DNA from: Streptococcus sanguinis
Lineage (GTDB): Bacteria; Bacillota; Bacilli; Lactobacillales; Streptococcaceae
Length of the DNA: 35,746 nucleotides
Direction of reading: 5' to 3'
Assembly: GCF_003943655.1 (NCBI RefSeq)
Contig: NZ_RJMM01000001.1
Coordinates: forward strand, 168,483-204,228
Of this stretch, positions 7,287 through 16,088 are shown one piece after another. The notes beneath the pieces are model-generated. The model saw only the letters and a program-made list of their open reading frames with translations, had not been told where the DNA came from and made no database searches. Positions within the stretch are counted from its first letter, which is position 1. Every line of letters begins with the position of its first letter. The translations under genes were made by a program, and so were the position numbers.

Positions 7287-9539
7287 ATGTCAACGACTAT
7301 CATTGGTTTCCCACGTTTGGGCGAATTCCGCGAATTGAAATTTACAACTGAAAAATACTTTAGACATGAAATCTCAGCAGATGAGCTTCTGGCTGCAGCT
7401 AAGGAGCTGCGCGCTAAGCACTGGAATATTGTTAAGGAAAAAGGAATTTCAGAGCTTCCGTCTAATGACTTTTCTCATTATGACAATGTGCTGGATGCGG
7501 CCTTTCTCTTTAACGTGGTGCCGTCATCTGTGCAAGGCTTGGAGTTGACTGACTTGGAGCGGTATTTTGCCTTGGCTCGTGGCTATCAGGGCGAAAAAGG
7601 GGATGTCCGTGCCCTTCCGATGAAGAAATGGTTCAATACCAACTACCACTATATCGTTCCTAAATTTGAAAAAGAAACCCAAGTCAAATTGGCTGGGCAT
7701 AAGATTTTTGATGAATTTGCAGAAGCGAAAGAGTTGGGCTTGGTAACCCGTCCAGTTGTGGTCGGACCATTCACTCTCCTGCAAGTATCTGACTTTGAAG
7801 ACGGTTTAGCGCCAGCTGACTTTGTCGATGCACTGGCTGCAGCTTATCAAGAAGTTTTTGCAACATTAGCAGAGCTGGGCGCAGAGCGTATCCAGCTGGA
7901 TGAGCCAAGCTTGGTCAAAGACCTGTCAGCAGAAGAAAAAGCTCTCTTCTTGGACCTTTATAAGAAACTTTTGGAAGACAAGAAAGGTTTGGAAGTCTTG
8001 GTTCAAACCTACTTTGGTGATGTTCGTGACATCTATGCAGATCTTGTAGAGTTGCCAGTAGATGCGATTGGTTTGGACTTTGTCGAAGGCAAGAAAACAC
8101 TTGAACTTGTCAAAGGTGGCTTCCCAGCTGATAAGACTCTTTATGCAGGGATTGTCAATGGTAAGAACATTTGGCGCAACAACTATGAAAAGAGCTTGGC
8201 AGTGCTTGAGCAAATCCCAGCTGAAAACATCGTCTTGACAAGCTCATGTTCACTGCTCCATGTGCCAGTTACAACAGCTAATGAAGAATTTGAACCAGCA
8301 ATCTTGAACCACTTTGCCTTTGCGGTGGAAAAATTGGATGAAATTCGTGACTTGGATGCTATCCGCAATGGTGGCGGTGCAGAAGCACTTGCTGCTAACA
8401 AAGAACTCTTTGCGACTGAACGTGTGGGTGAAAATGCGGAACTTCGTGCTCGCATCGCTGGTTTGACAGACGCTGACTACACTCGTTTGCCAGCCTTTGC
8501 AGAGCGTGAGGAAATCCAGAACAAGACGCTCAATCTGCCACCATTGCCAACTACGACAATTGGTTCCTTCCCTCAAACCAAGGAAGTCCGTGCCAAACGT
8601 TTGGCTTTCCGTAAGGGTGAGCTGTCAGCAGAAGACTATGACAAGTTCTTGGCTGAGCAGATCGATGAATGGATCAAGTGGCAAGAAGAAGTTGGATTTG
8701 ATGTGCTGGTGCACGGTGAGTTCGAGCGTAATGACATGGTTGAGTACTTCGGTCAAAACTTGTCAGGCTACCTCTTCTCTAAGAATGGTTGGGTACAATC
8801 ATACGGTATGCGTGGGGTAAAACCACCAATCATCTGGGGTGATGTGACTCGTCTCAACCCAATCACTGTTAAATGGTCTAGCTACGCACAAAGCCGTACA
8901 GACAAACCTGTTAAGGGTATGTTGACTGGACCTGTAACCATCCTCAACTGGTCTTTCCCACGTGAAGACATCTCTATCAAGGATTCTACCCTTCAAATCG
9001 CTCTTGCAATCAAAGATGAAGTACTTGACCTTGAAGCTGCAGGCGTGAAGATTATCCAAATCGACGAGGCTGCTCTTCGTGAGAAATTGCCACTCCGTCG
9101 CAGCGACTGGTACGAAGACTACCTTGACTGGGCAATTCCAGCCTTCCGCTTGGTACACTCAACAGTAGCGCCAGATACGCAAATCCACACTCATATGTGT
9201 TACTCAGAATTTACAGATATCATCCCAGCTATCGACAACATGGATGCGGACGTGATTTCCTTTGAAGCCAGCCGTTCTAACTTGGAAATCCTGGATGAGC
9301 TCAAGGCTAAGAACTTCCAGACAGAAGTGGGGCCTGGAGTTTACGATATCCACTCACCACGCGTGCCAAATGAAGGGGAAATCGACCATACGATTGAGGC
9401 TATCTTGGCTAAGGTGCCAAGCGGCAAGGTCTGGATCAACCCTGACTGTGGTCTTAAAACTCGTGGTATCCCAGAAACCAAGGCTAGCTTGGTGCGCTTA
9501 GTAGAAGCAGCCAAAGCAGCTAGACAACATTTGAAATAA
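7287..9539 (+). CDS. metE: cobalamin-independent methionine synthase MetE
   Basis: A 750-residue full-length MetE, which transfers the methyl group of 5-methyltetrahydrofolate (polyglutamate) to homocysteine to give methionine without B12. The protein is the usual double barrel: an N-terminal half starting [16 protein letters not shown], and a C-terminal catalytic half starting [16 protein letters not shown] near residue 423. Zinc and homocysteine ligands are visible as H636 and C638 in HTHMCYSEF and C721 in [14 protein letters not shown] precedes the ATG at a good distance. Codon use is strongly biased as in highly expressed genes. It forms an operon with metF, which supplies its methyl donor, and is preceded by a MET-box. 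Confidence 0.97.
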   Translation: MSTTIIGFPRLGEFRELKFTTEKYFRHEISADELLAAAKELRAKHWNIVKEKGISELPSNDFSHYDNVLDAAFLFNVVPSSVQGLELTDLERYFALARGYQGEKGDVRALPMKKWFNTNYHYIVPKFEKETQVKLAGHKIFDEFAEAKELGLVTRPVVVGPFTLLQVSDFEDGLAPADFVDALAAAYQEVFATLAELGAERIQLDEPSLVKDLSAEEKALFLDLYKKLLEDKKGLEVLVQTYFGDVRDIYADLVELPVDAIGLDFVEGKKTLELVKGGFPADKTLYAGIVNGKNIWRNNYEKSLAVLEQIPAENIVLTSSCSLLHVPVTTANEEFEPAILNHFAFAVEKLDEIRDLDAIRNGGGAEALAANKELFATERVGENAELRARIAGLTDADYTRLPAFAEREEIQNKTLNLPPLPTTTIGSFPQTKEVRAKRLAFRKGELSAEDYDKFLAEQIDEWIKWQEEVGFDVLVHGEFERNDMVEYFGQNLSGYLFSKNGWVQSYGMRGVKPPIIWGDVTRLNPITVKWSSYAQSRTDKPVKGMLTGPVTILNWSFPREDISIKDSTLQIALAIKDEVLDLEAAGVKIIQIDEAALREKLPLRRSDWYEDYLDWAIPAFRLVHSTVAPDTQIHTHMCYSEFTDIIPAIDNMDADVISFEASRSNLEILDELKAKNFQTEVGPGVYDIHSPRVPNEGEIDHTIEAILAKVPSGKVWINPDCGLKTRGIPETKASLVRLVEAAKAARQHLK

Positions 9540-9636
9540 TCCTCCTGGAACCTCAAAAGTTGAACTTGATGGAGGATACCCCCAAAAAATGAAGCAGAGC
9601 TGACAATCCTGCAGAAGCTGTTCTTCTAGGATTGTC
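9539..9636 (+). other. Structured metE-metF intercistronic region
   Basis: Two inverted repeats follow each other. ATCCTCC (9539-9545) pairs with GGAGGAT (9571-9577). GACAATCCT (9602-9610) pairs perfectly with AGGATTGTC (9628-9636), with an inner AGAAG/CTTCT stem and a CTGTT loop. Neither is followed by a T-run, so they are not ordinary terminators. Between them GGAGGA precedes a four-codon frame (ATG at 9589, TGA at 9601) whose stop overlaps the second hairpin. Confidence 0.6.
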
Positions 9637-9677
9637 CTCGGCTATCACTACCATCATTGAAAGGAACTTTTTGTTAT

Positions 9678-10556
9678 ATGGTTCGTCGTCACACACCCAG
9701 TCTCTCATTTGAAGTATTTCCTCCCAATCCGGCAGTAGGCAATGATAAGATTTTTCAGGCGTTGAGAGAGATGCAAGATCTGGCTCCTCACTTTATCAGT
9801 GTGACAGCCAGCAATAATAAGTTTGACATTGAGGAGACGACGGTTCGTTTGACGGAGTTCATCGCCAACGACCTCAAGATTCCGACGATTGCTCACCTAC
9901 CCGCGGTTTATCTGACCAAGGACATGGTGTCCAATATTTTGCAGTCTCTAGATCGGGTTGGTGTCCATCAGATTTTAGCTTTGCGAGGGGATATTTTTCC
10001 AGATGTAGCACCTAAGGATGATTTTACCTATGCGACTGACTTGATCGAATACATCAAGACAGAAGCACCGCATTTTGACATCATCGGAGCTTGCTATCCA
10101 GAAGGCCATCCAGATTCGCCAAATCAGATTTCGGATATTCAAAATCTGAAGAAAAAGGTGGATGCTGGCTGTTCTAGTCTGGTGACCCAGCTTTTCTTTG
10201 ACAATGAGCGCTTTTATGATTTTCAGGACAAGTGCATTTTAGCAGGTATTGAAGTGCCTATCCATGCTGGGATTATGCCAATTCTCAACCGCAATCAGGC
10301 TCTGCGCTTGCTCAAGACATGTGAGAATATTAAGCTGCCGAGAAAATTCCGGGCTATTCTGGATAAGTACGAACATGACCCAGAGTCTCTGAGAGCAGCA
10401 GGTCTGGCTTATGCTGTGGATCAAATCGTTGACTTGGTGACCCAAGATGTAGCGGGCATACACCTTTATACTATGAATAATGCTGCAACAGCCTACCATA
10501 TCTATAAGGCTACCCATGCCCTCTTTAATCATAATCCATCCGTCCAATCTTTTTAA
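9678..10556 (+). CDS. metF: 5,10-methylenetetrahydrofolate reductase
   Basis: A 292-residue flavoprotein that reduces 5,10-methylene- to 5-methyltetrahydrofolate, the methyl donor for MetE. Family landmarks are SFEVFPPN near the N-terminus, HFISVTASNN, IPTIAHLPAVYLTKD, the strand LALRGDIFPD, and GACYPEGHPDS. I choose the ATG at 9678 (MVRRHTPSLSF) with AAGGA upstream. A TTG at 9657 would add seven unconserved residues. It is the second gene of the metE operon, 138 nt after metE, with two hairpins in the gap and a terminator 12 nt after its stop. Confidence 0.95.
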   Translation: MVRRHTPSLSFEVFPPNPAVGNDKIFQALREMQDLAPHFISVTASNNKFDIEETTVRLTEFIANDLKIPTIAHLPAVYLTKDMVSNILQSLDRVGVHQILALRGDIFPDVAPKDDFTYATDLIEYIKTEAPHFDIIGACYPEGHPDSPNQISDIQNLKKKVDAGCSSLVTQLFFDNERFYDFQDKCILAGIEVPIHAGIMPILNRNQALRLLKTCENIKLPRKFRAILDKYEHDPESLRAAGLAYAVDQIVDLVTQDVAGIHLYTMNNAATAYHIYKATHALFNHNPSVQSF

Positions 10557-10568
10557 GATGAATGAAGA

Positions 10569-10612
10569 AACCACTAATCAGATTCATTTGCTGTTTAGTG
10601 GTTTTTGTTTTA
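10569..10612 (+). terminator. Terminator after metF
   Basis: AACCACTAA (10569-10577) pairs with TTAGTGGTT (10595-10603) across a 17-nt loop, followed by TTTTGTTTT. A TATAAT (10611-10616) immediately after it may serve as the -10 box of the following regulator gene. Confidence 0.85.
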
Positions 10613-10653
10613 TAATAAGGATAAAAAACTTATCCAAATCTAAGGAGGAGCTG

Positions 10654-11502
10654 ATGGAGCATTCGCTGACCTTGGTTAAGTCTATGCAGTTTGGCCAAGA
10701 AGATTGTTTTTTTGCCTTCTGCGGTTATTCGAAAACGGAAGCCCATCATAGCTTTGGGCCGGCTGTCCGGGATGTTTATGTCATTCATATCGTACTGGAG
10801 GGACGGGGGACTTACTCCGTGGGCAATCAGCGCTATGATTTGCAGGAAGGGCAGGGCTTTGTGGTGCCGCCAGGTCAGTCGGTCTTTTATCAGGCTGATG
10901 GAGAAGAGCCATGGTCTTATGTCTGGATGGGACTGGGCGGGCGTCTCTTGCCTCCTTATCTGCAGGCTCTGGGCTTACAGTCGAGCCAATGGTCTTTTGA
11001 GCTGACTTCTTTGCAGGAATTTAAGGCCTTGGTCTTTGAAAGTCTGGCTTATGAGGGCAGCGGAATAACAGCTGAACTGGCTCTGCAAAGGCAAGTTTAT
11101 CGCTTCTTAGAGCTCTTGTCCCAGCGTCTTAAGCAGACATCTTTAATCACGGAAAGCCGTCGGGTCAATCCCTATGTCCAGCAGGTCTTGGAACTGCTGA
11201 GCAGTCATCTGCCAGAAAGTTTATCTGTACAGGACTTGGCGCAGAAATTGGCTCTGCACCCTTCCTACCTATCTCGGCTTTTCAAGGATGAAGTAGGAAA
11301 GGGGATCAAGGAGTACAGTAATGATTTGCGGCTCAATATGGCAGCTGATCTGCTGACGAGCAGCCAGCTTTCGGTGGAAGAGATTGCCAGTAAGACAGGC
11401 TTTGCCGGAACACAGAGCTTTTCAAAAGCCTTCAAGAAGGCGCGTGGCCAGTCGCCCTTGAATTTTCGCAAGGCTAGCTCTCATCTGGGGCAGGAGCTGT
11501 AA
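10654..11502 (+). CDS. AraC-family transcriptional regulator (MsmR/RafR-like)
   Basis: A 282-residue regulator. Residues about 10-150 form a cupin-like sugar-sensing domain (the stretch VLEGRGTYSVGNQRYDLQEG and the PPGQ loop are typical of AraC_binding domains). Residues about 180-280 carry two helix-turn-helix motifs, the first around LSVQDLAQKLALHPSYLSRLF and the second around SVEEIASKTGFAGTQSFSKAF. The start at 10654 has TAAGGAGGAG just upstream. An open frame extends further upstream into metF but lacks a ribosome binding site. It precedes an alpha-galactosidase gene on the same strand, as msmR or rafR do next to aga in other streptococci, so it probably activates that gene in response to an alpha-galactoside. 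Confidence 0.88.
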   Translation: MEHSLTLVKSMQFGQEDCFFAFCGYSKTEAHHSFGPAVRDVYVIHIVLEGRGTYSVGNQRYDLQEGQGFVVPPGQSVFYQADGEEPWSYVWMGLGGRLLPPYLQALGLQSSQWSFELTSLQEFKALVFESLAYEGSGITAELALQRQVYRFLELLSQRLKQTSLITESRRVNPYVQQVLELLSSHLPESLSVQDLAQKLALHPSYLSRLFKDEVGKGIKEYSNDLRLNMAADLLTSSQLSVEEIASKTGFAGTQSFSKAFKKARGQSPLNFRKASSHLGQEL

Positions 11503-11534
11503 AAAGTCACATTTGGACAAATAATACTAGAAAG

Positions 11535-11569
11535 AAAGGCTTACCAAAAAGGGCAGCCTTTTTTATAAT
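11535..11569 (+). promoter_or_regulatory. Overlapping terminator and aga promoter
   Basis: AAAGGCT (11535-11541) and AGCCTTT (11555-11561) form a terminator stem running into a T-run. The same segment holds a possible promoter: TTACCA (11541-11546), 17 bp, TATAAT (11564-11569). The regulator transcript would end where the alpha-galactosidase transcript begins, about 35 nt before its ATG. Confidence 0.6.
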
Positions 11570-11610
11570 GAAAGTGGAAGCTTGATTGCAGACTGTGAAA
11601 GGAGAAGACC

Positions 11611-13848
11611 ATGAATAAGGCGAGTATTTTGTTTAACGAAGAGGGCAGGCAATTTCATCTGACTAATGGTGATGCTTCTTATATCTTTCGGGTTGCGGAG
11701 GATGGTAAACTCTTGCAGCTTTACTATGGCGCGGGGGTACCGGAGCGGGATTATTCTTATCTGGTGGAGTTGCAGCATCGGCCCATGACGACCTATCGGA
11801 AAGAAGGGGATTTACGCTATTCTTTGGAGCATGTACGGCAGGAATTTCCAGAATACGGCACGACAGATTTTCGTCATCCCGCTATCTGTCTGCGGCAGGA
11901 AAATGGCTCGCGTATTACTGATTTTGTCTATGTCAGTCATCAGATAGTAGATGGTAAGCCGGCTTTAGAGGGCCTGCCCGCTACTTATACAGAGGCTCAA
12001 ACGGAGGCTAAGACTCTTATTCTAACTCTGCGAGATGCGTTGACAGAAGTGGAAGTTCAGCTGTTTTATACGATTTTTGCTGATTGGCCGGTTATAGCTC
12101 GTTCCAGCAAAGTGATCAATCAAGGCAGGGAAACTTGCTACTTGGAATCCCTAGCTAGTCTGTCGCTGGATCTGCCAGATGCTGACTATGACTGGCTGCA
12201 GCTATCAGGAGCATGGGCTCGGGAACGCTATATCAAGGAGCGCCCGCTTCAGCAGGGGATTCAGTCTATTGAGTCAATCCGCGGCATTTCCAGTCCCCAC
12301 CACAATCCTTTTGTGGCTCTTAAGCGACCGGAAACGACTGAGTTATCAGGTCCAGTGCTAGGAGCGGCCTTGGTGTACTCGGGCAATTTTCTCATTCAGG
12401 CTGAGGTGGATACCTATGATGTGACCCGGTTGCAGCTAGGAATTAATCCTTTCGATTTTGAGTGGAAGCTGGCTGTGGGCCATTCCTTTACCAGTCCAGA
12501 AGCTCTGTTGGTTTACTCTGAGCAGGGCCTCAACGGCATGAGTCAAGCCTTTCATCAGCTATTTCGTCGACGACTAGCTAGAGGCTACTGGCGCGAGCGA
12601 GTGCGTCCTGTGCTCATCAATAACTGGGAAGCTACCTATTTTGACTTTAGTGAGGATCAGCTGCTGGAGCTTGCTGAAAAGGCTCAGGAAGTAGGGGTGG
12701 AGCTCTTTGTGTTAGATGATGGCTGGTTTGGCCAGCGGACTAACGATCGTGCTGGGCTGGGGGATTGGTTTGTCAATCCAGAAAGGCTGCCGCAGGGGCT
12801 GGGCTCGCTAGCAGAGCGGATTCACGGTTTGGGCATGCAGTTTGGTCTTTGGTTTGAGCCGGAAATGGTCAATAAGGACAGCCAACTCTACCGAACTCAT
12901 CCTGACTGGCTGTTGGCAGTGCCAGATAGACAGCCCCACCATGGTCGGAACCAGTTTGTTTTGGACTATTCTCGGCCGGAAGTAGTGGATGAGATTTTTG
13001 AACGTCTGTCAGCGGTTATCGAGGAAGCGCAGCTGGATTATATCAAATGGGATATGAATCGCCCTCTGACGGATGTCTTCTCAGCTGCCTGGCCAGCGGA
13101 TCAGCAAGGAGAGATTTTTCACCGCTATGTCTTGGGTGTTTATGACTTGTATGAGCGTTTGATTAGTCGCTATCCGAGATTGTTATTTGAGTCCTGCTCT
13201 TCAGGTGGAGGCCGCTTTGATCCAGGTATGCTCTACTATGCTCCTCAAGCTTGGACCAGCGATGACTCGGATGCGATTGAACGCTTGAAGATCCAGTATG
13301 GGACCAGTCTTCTCTATCCGCTTTCGTCTATGGGAGCCCATGTCTCCATCGTGCCCAATCACCAGACCAATCGTCTGACTCCGTTGAAGACGCGGGGGAA
13401 TGTCGCCTTTTTCGGTTCCTTTGGTTATGAGCTGGACCTTAATCAGCTATGTCCAGAAGAATTGGCTGAGGTCAGGGAACAGATAGCTTTTTACAAGCGC
13501 CATCGAGAGCTGATTCATAATGGAACTTTTTATCGACTGCAGTCGCCATTTAAGGGAGATGGGCAGACAGCTTGGATGGTTGTCAGTCAGGATCAGAACA
13601 CTGCACTTTTAGGCGCTTTCAAGGTCCTCAATCAAGTCAATCGTTCTCATCAGCGCTTGCAACTGAAAGGACTGGCTGCGGATAAGGTCTATCGGCTAGA
13701 GGTGTGTGCCTATACGGGGGCTGAGCTTATGCGAGTTGGACTGGTCACCACGGACGCTTCCAGCGGTCAGCTTTTAGAGGATTCTGAGCAAAAGCCGAGC
13801 TATGACTTTGATTCCAAACTCTGGCTGTTTGAAGCAGAGGATGAGTAG
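11611..13848 (+). CDS. aga: alpha-galactosidase, glycoside hydrolase family 36
   Basis: A 745-residue GH36 enzyme of the usual family length that releases galactose from melibiose, raffinose and similar alpha-galactosides. An N-terminal beta-sandwich covers about the first 330 residues, followed by a TIM barrel with LFVLDDGWFG, the nucleophile in YIKWDMNR (D481) and the acid/base region WTSDDSDAIE (about D551), then a C-terminal beta domain. SCSSGGGRFD is the usual substrate loop. No signal peptide is present, so it acts in the cytosol on imported sugars. AAAGGAG precedes the ATG. The regulator gene lies upstream, but no msm/raf transport genes follow. Confidence 0.95.
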   Translation: MNKASILFNEEGRQFHLTNGDASYIFRVAEDGKLLQLYYGAGVPERDYSYLVELQHRPMTTYRKEGDLRYSLEHVRQEFPEYGTTDFRHPAICLRQENGSRITDFVYVSHQIVDGKPALEGLPATYTEAQTEAKTLILTLRDALTEVEVQLFYTIFADWPVIARSSKVINQGRETCYLESLASLSLDLPDADYDWLQLSGAWARERYIKERPLQQGIQSIESIRGISSPHHNPFVALKRPETTELSGPVLGAALVYSGNFLIQAEVDTYDVTRLQLGINPFDFEWKLAVGHSFTSPEALLVYSEQGLNGMSQAFHQLFRRRLARGYWRERVRPVLINNWEATYFDFSEDQLLELAEKAQEVGVELFVLDDGWFGQRTNDRAGLGDWFVNPERLPQGLGSLAERIHGLGMQFGLWFEPEMVNKDSQLYRTHPDWLLAVPDRQPHHGRNQFVLDYSRPEVVDEIFERLSAVIEEAQLDYIKWDMNRPLTDVFSAAWPADQQGEIFHRYVLGVYDLYERLISRYPRLLFESCSSGGGRFDPGMLYYAPQAWTSDDSDAIERLKIQYGTSLLYPLSSMGAHVSIVPNHQTNRLTPLKTRGNVAFFGSFGYELDLNQLCPEELAEVREQIAFYKRHRELIHNGTFYRLQSPFKGDGQTAWMVVSQDQNTALLGAFKVLNQVNRSHQRLQLKGLAADKVYRLEVCAYTGAELMRVGLVTTDASSGQLLEDSEQKPSYDFDSKLWLFEAEDE

Positions 13849-13868
13849 ATAAGATGAGGAATAAAAAG

Positions 13869-13914
13869 AGCAGAAGGAACAAGCTGATTAAAAGCTATCC
13901 TTCTTGCTTTTTTT
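13869..13914 (+). terminator. Terminator after aga
   Basis: AGCAGAAGGA (13869-13878) pairs with TCCTTCTTGCT (13898-13908), with one bulged T, followed by a run of T. It separates aga from the HAD gene. The rest of the gap to 14093 contains a TATAAT at 13981-13986 without a good -35. Confidence 0.75.
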
Positions 13915-14040
13915 CTCTGAGAAAAAAGGATAGTACCATTATCTCTGATAATTCTATAGGAAAAGGCTTTCGAAAAGGTATATAATAGGATAGAGAGTTC
14001 GTAAAATAATATTGGCTAAAAGTGAGAGAATTTGTAAAAA

Positions 14041-14097
14041 ATGAAGAAAGCATTCAGCAAATGCGAGGAAGAACATGAGGAAGAGGAAGTTTTATGA
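14041..14097 (+). other. Short upstream frame overlapping the HAD gene start
   Basis: An 18-codon frame from ATG 14041 to TGA 14095-14097 overlaps the HAD start codon by ATGA. Its second half is nearly all glutamate because it encodes the purine-rich ribosome binding region. Its own ribosome binding site is poor. It may be fortuitous; I record it because the four-base overlap is the classic form of translational coupling. Confidence 0.25.
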
Positions 14098-14936
14098 CGA
14101 GAAAAATCATCTTTCTGGATGTGGACGGTACCATCATCGACTATGATAATCATATACCGGAGTCTGCTGTTGTCGCCATTCGCAAGGCACGAGAAAAGGG
14201 CCATCTGGTCTATGTCTGTACCGGCCGCAGCAAGGCTGAGATGCCGCCGGAAATTTGGGATATCGGCTTTGATGGGATGATTGGTGGCAACGGCTCCTAT
14301 GTGGAGCATGAGGGGGAGGTTATTCTGCACCAACTGATTCCGCGAGATGTCGCTAAAAGGCTAGTCGACTGGCTTCAAGAGCGGGGGCTAGAGTTTTACC
14401 TAGAGAGTAATAACGGTCTCTTTGCAAGCAAAGGCTTCCGCGAAGCAGCGCGGCCGGCGCTTCGGACCTACGTCCTTGGAAAAGGTGTTAATCCAGAAAA
14501 AGTAGTAAATATGGAGGCAGAAGAAGCTCTTCACGGCCTGGTTTATGGTGGGAAGCTCTATCGGGACGACCTGAACAAAGTCAGCTTTATCCTAAAGAGT
14601 TACCAAGACCATCTGGACTCCAAACGGGCTTTTCCTGAGCTCAAAGCAGGTACTTGGGGTGGCAAGGGCGAGCATGCCCTATTTGGTGATTTGGGAGTCA
14701 AAGGCATTACCAAAGCGCATGCTATTGAGGTTTTCTTGAAGCATCTGCATGCTGACAGGGCGTATACTCTGGCTTTCGGTGATGCCAAGGTTGATATTCC
14801 TATGCTGGACTATTGTCAGGTCGGGGTCGCTATGGGAAATGGCGGAGCGGAAATCAAGGCCATGGCCGATCTGGTGACAGACTCGGTCAGCCAAGACGGT
14901 CTCTACAAGGCCTTTGAAAAGTTAGAACTCATCTAA
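14094..14936 (+). CDS. Cof-type HAD-IIB family hydrolase
   Basis: A 280-residue phosphatase of the haloacid dehalogenase superfamily. Motif I is FLDVDGTIID at residues 7-16 with the nucleophile and acid/base aspartates. Motif II is in YVCTGRSK, the lysine of motif III is probably in VKGITKAHAIEVF, and motif IV is FGDAKVDIPMLDY. The cap lies in the middle, as in the Cof/YidA group. Likely substrates are small phosphorylated metabolites such as sugar phosphates or flavin or pyridoxal phosphates, but sequence does not decide. GAGGAAG precedes the ATG. It is followed after 11 nt by a histidine phosphatase gene, so the two phosphatases form an operon. Confidence 0.92.
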   Translation: MTRKIIFLDVDGTIIDYDNHIPESAVVAIRKAREKGHLVYVCTGRSKAEMPPEIWDIGFDGMIGGNGSYVEHEGEVILHQLIPRDVAKRLVDWLQERGLEFYLESNNGLFASKGFREAARPALRTYVLGKGVNPEKVVNMEAEEALHGLVYGGKLYRDDLNKVSFILKSYQDHLDSKRAFPELKAGTWGGKGEHALFGDLGVKGITKAHAIEVFLKHLHADRAYTLAFGDAKVDIPMLDYCQVGVAMGNGGAEIKAMADLVTDSVSQDGLYKAFEKLELI

Positions 14937-14947
14937 AGGAGATATGA

Positions 14948-15517
14948 ATGATGGCAAAAACTCTTTATCTGATGCGGCATGGGCAGACGCTTTTCAACCT
15001 ACGCCATAAGGTACAAGGCTGGTGTGATGCTCCTCTGACTGATTTTGGCATCTATCAGGCCAAGGTGGCGGGGAAATATTTTAAGGATGCTGGAATTATT
15101 TTTGACGATGCTTATAGCTCTACTCAAGAGCGGGCCTGTGATACCTTGGAATTGGTAACAGACGGTAAGATTCCCTATAAGCGTATCAAGGGACTCAAGG
15201 AGTGGAACTTCGGGACCTTTGAAGGGGAAAGCGAAGACCTCTTCGTCCCCTATGGCGGAGAAGGTGTGTACCAGGTCGGTGAGCGCGTGCTAGTTACTCT
15301 GACTGAGGTAATGGAGCAGGCGGATGCAGAGCCAGTCTTGGCCGTCAGCCATGGTGGTGCCATGTGGGCCTTCTATCTCAAGATTGCAGCTCAAGCTCTG
15401 GATCCCAAGGTGCGCTTTGGCAACTGCGCCATTTGTCATTACCATTATGAGCAGGGATATTTTAAGCTGGTAGAAGTCATTGACCCGCTGACGGGTAGTG
15501 TGTATGAGTGTGAATGA
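14948..15517 (+). CDS. histidine phosphatase family protein (phosphoglycerate mutase-like)
   Basis: A 189-residue enzyme with the catalytic RHGQT motif near residues 10-14, a conserved arginine in STQERACDTLE, the acid/base glutamate region EWNFGTFEGE, and the second catalytic histidine in VSHGGAMW. It lacks the insertions of true dPGM glycolytic mutases, so it is probably a broad phosphatase. Two ATG codons are possible (14948 and 14951). The second has the better distance to AAAGGAG and gives MAKTLYLMRHGQT. It is cotranscribed with the HAD phosphatase, and a bidirectional terminator follows 60 nt downstream. Confidence 0.9.
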   Translation: MMAKTLYLMRHGQTLFNLRHKVQGWCDAPLTDFGIYQAKVAGKYFKDAGIIFDDAYSSTQERACDTLELVTDGKIPYKRIKGLKEWNFGTFEGESEDLFVPYGGEGVYQVGERVLVTLTEVMEQADAEPVLAVSHGGAMWAFYLKIAAQALDPKVRFGNCAICHYHYEQGYFKLVEVIDPLTGSVYECE

Positions 15518-15577
15518 AAAAGCAAATTTTTTAAACTGCTCATAGTAATGAAGAATTAGAAAGATTATCACTAGAAT

Positions 15578-15605
15578 AAAAACCTCAGATTTTTCTGAGG
15601 TTTTT
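15578..15605. terminator. Bidirectional terminator between convergent genes
   Basis: AAAAACCTCAGA (15578-15589) and TCTGAGGTTTTT (15594-15605) form a perfect 12-bp stem with a TTTT loop, giving a T-run on both strands. It serves the histidine phosphatase gene (plus) and the 4-TM protein gene (minus). Confidence 0.93.
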
Positions 15606-15608
15606 GGT

Positions 15609-16088
15609 TTATACTTGACTGTAGGTTTCACGACGACTTAGTTTTGCGTCTTCTTTTTTGCTGGGTATTGGTTGAGCTTGCTCTTCTGCCTTCCACTCAC
15701 TTCGGGTAAAGACCATGGAGAGTAGTGTCAGAGCTGCAAAGGATGATCCCACATACCAGTAGGGCATATCCAGTGTCGTGGAGCGACCAGATAGATTGAC
15801 GATGCCACGGAAGAGCATACCGGCTGTCATGATGGCTACAGCTGAGTTCCAGAGGTTGAGGCTGAGCCGAGAGAGATTAGGGATGACCTTCATAAAGAGC
15901 AGGAGGAGGATGCAGCCCGCTAGAGGAATAGCAAATAGATAGTGCATGTGACTAGATGTTTCGCCGAAGCTGAAGGATTCATAGATTCTGCTGAAAGCAA
16001 AGAAGAAAATAGTTAATAGTGCGTAGATAAGGGCTGTTTTTCTAAAACGTTTTTTGCTGGGATTAGTAACCGATGTAGACAATATCAC
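15609..16088 (-). CDS. four-helix membrane protein of unknown function
   Basis: A 159-residue membrane protein with hydrophobic helices at about residues 18-35, 48-68, 82-100 and 107-126, and a charged cytoplasmic-looking tail (EEQAQPIPSKKEDAKLSRRE). I do not recognise the family. The start is taken as GTG at 16088, preceded by AAAGG and overlapping the end of the upstream phosphodiester glycosidase gene by 26 nt. A TTG two codons later is also possible. The overlap and shared strand show it is the last gene of the GT2-GtrA operon, so it probably works at the membrane with those two proteins. Confidence 0.7.
   Translation of the reverse strand: MILSTSVTNPSKKRFRKTALIYALLTIFFFAFSRIYESFSFGETSSHMHYLFAIPLAGCILLLLFMKVIPNLSRLSLNLWNSAVAIMTAGMLFRGIVNLSGRSTTLDMPYWYVGSSFAALTLLSMVFTRSEWKAEEQAQPIPSKKEDAKLSRRETYSQV

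Noticed and set aside
9657-9677. TTG start for metF seven codons upstream
   Set aside because: The added residues are not part of the conserved family start, and the ATG at 9678 has AAGGA upstream.
13960-13975. A cre-like sequence, GAAAAGGCTTTC, before the HAD gene
   Set aside because: The central CG required for CcpA sites is absent and the symmetry is partial.
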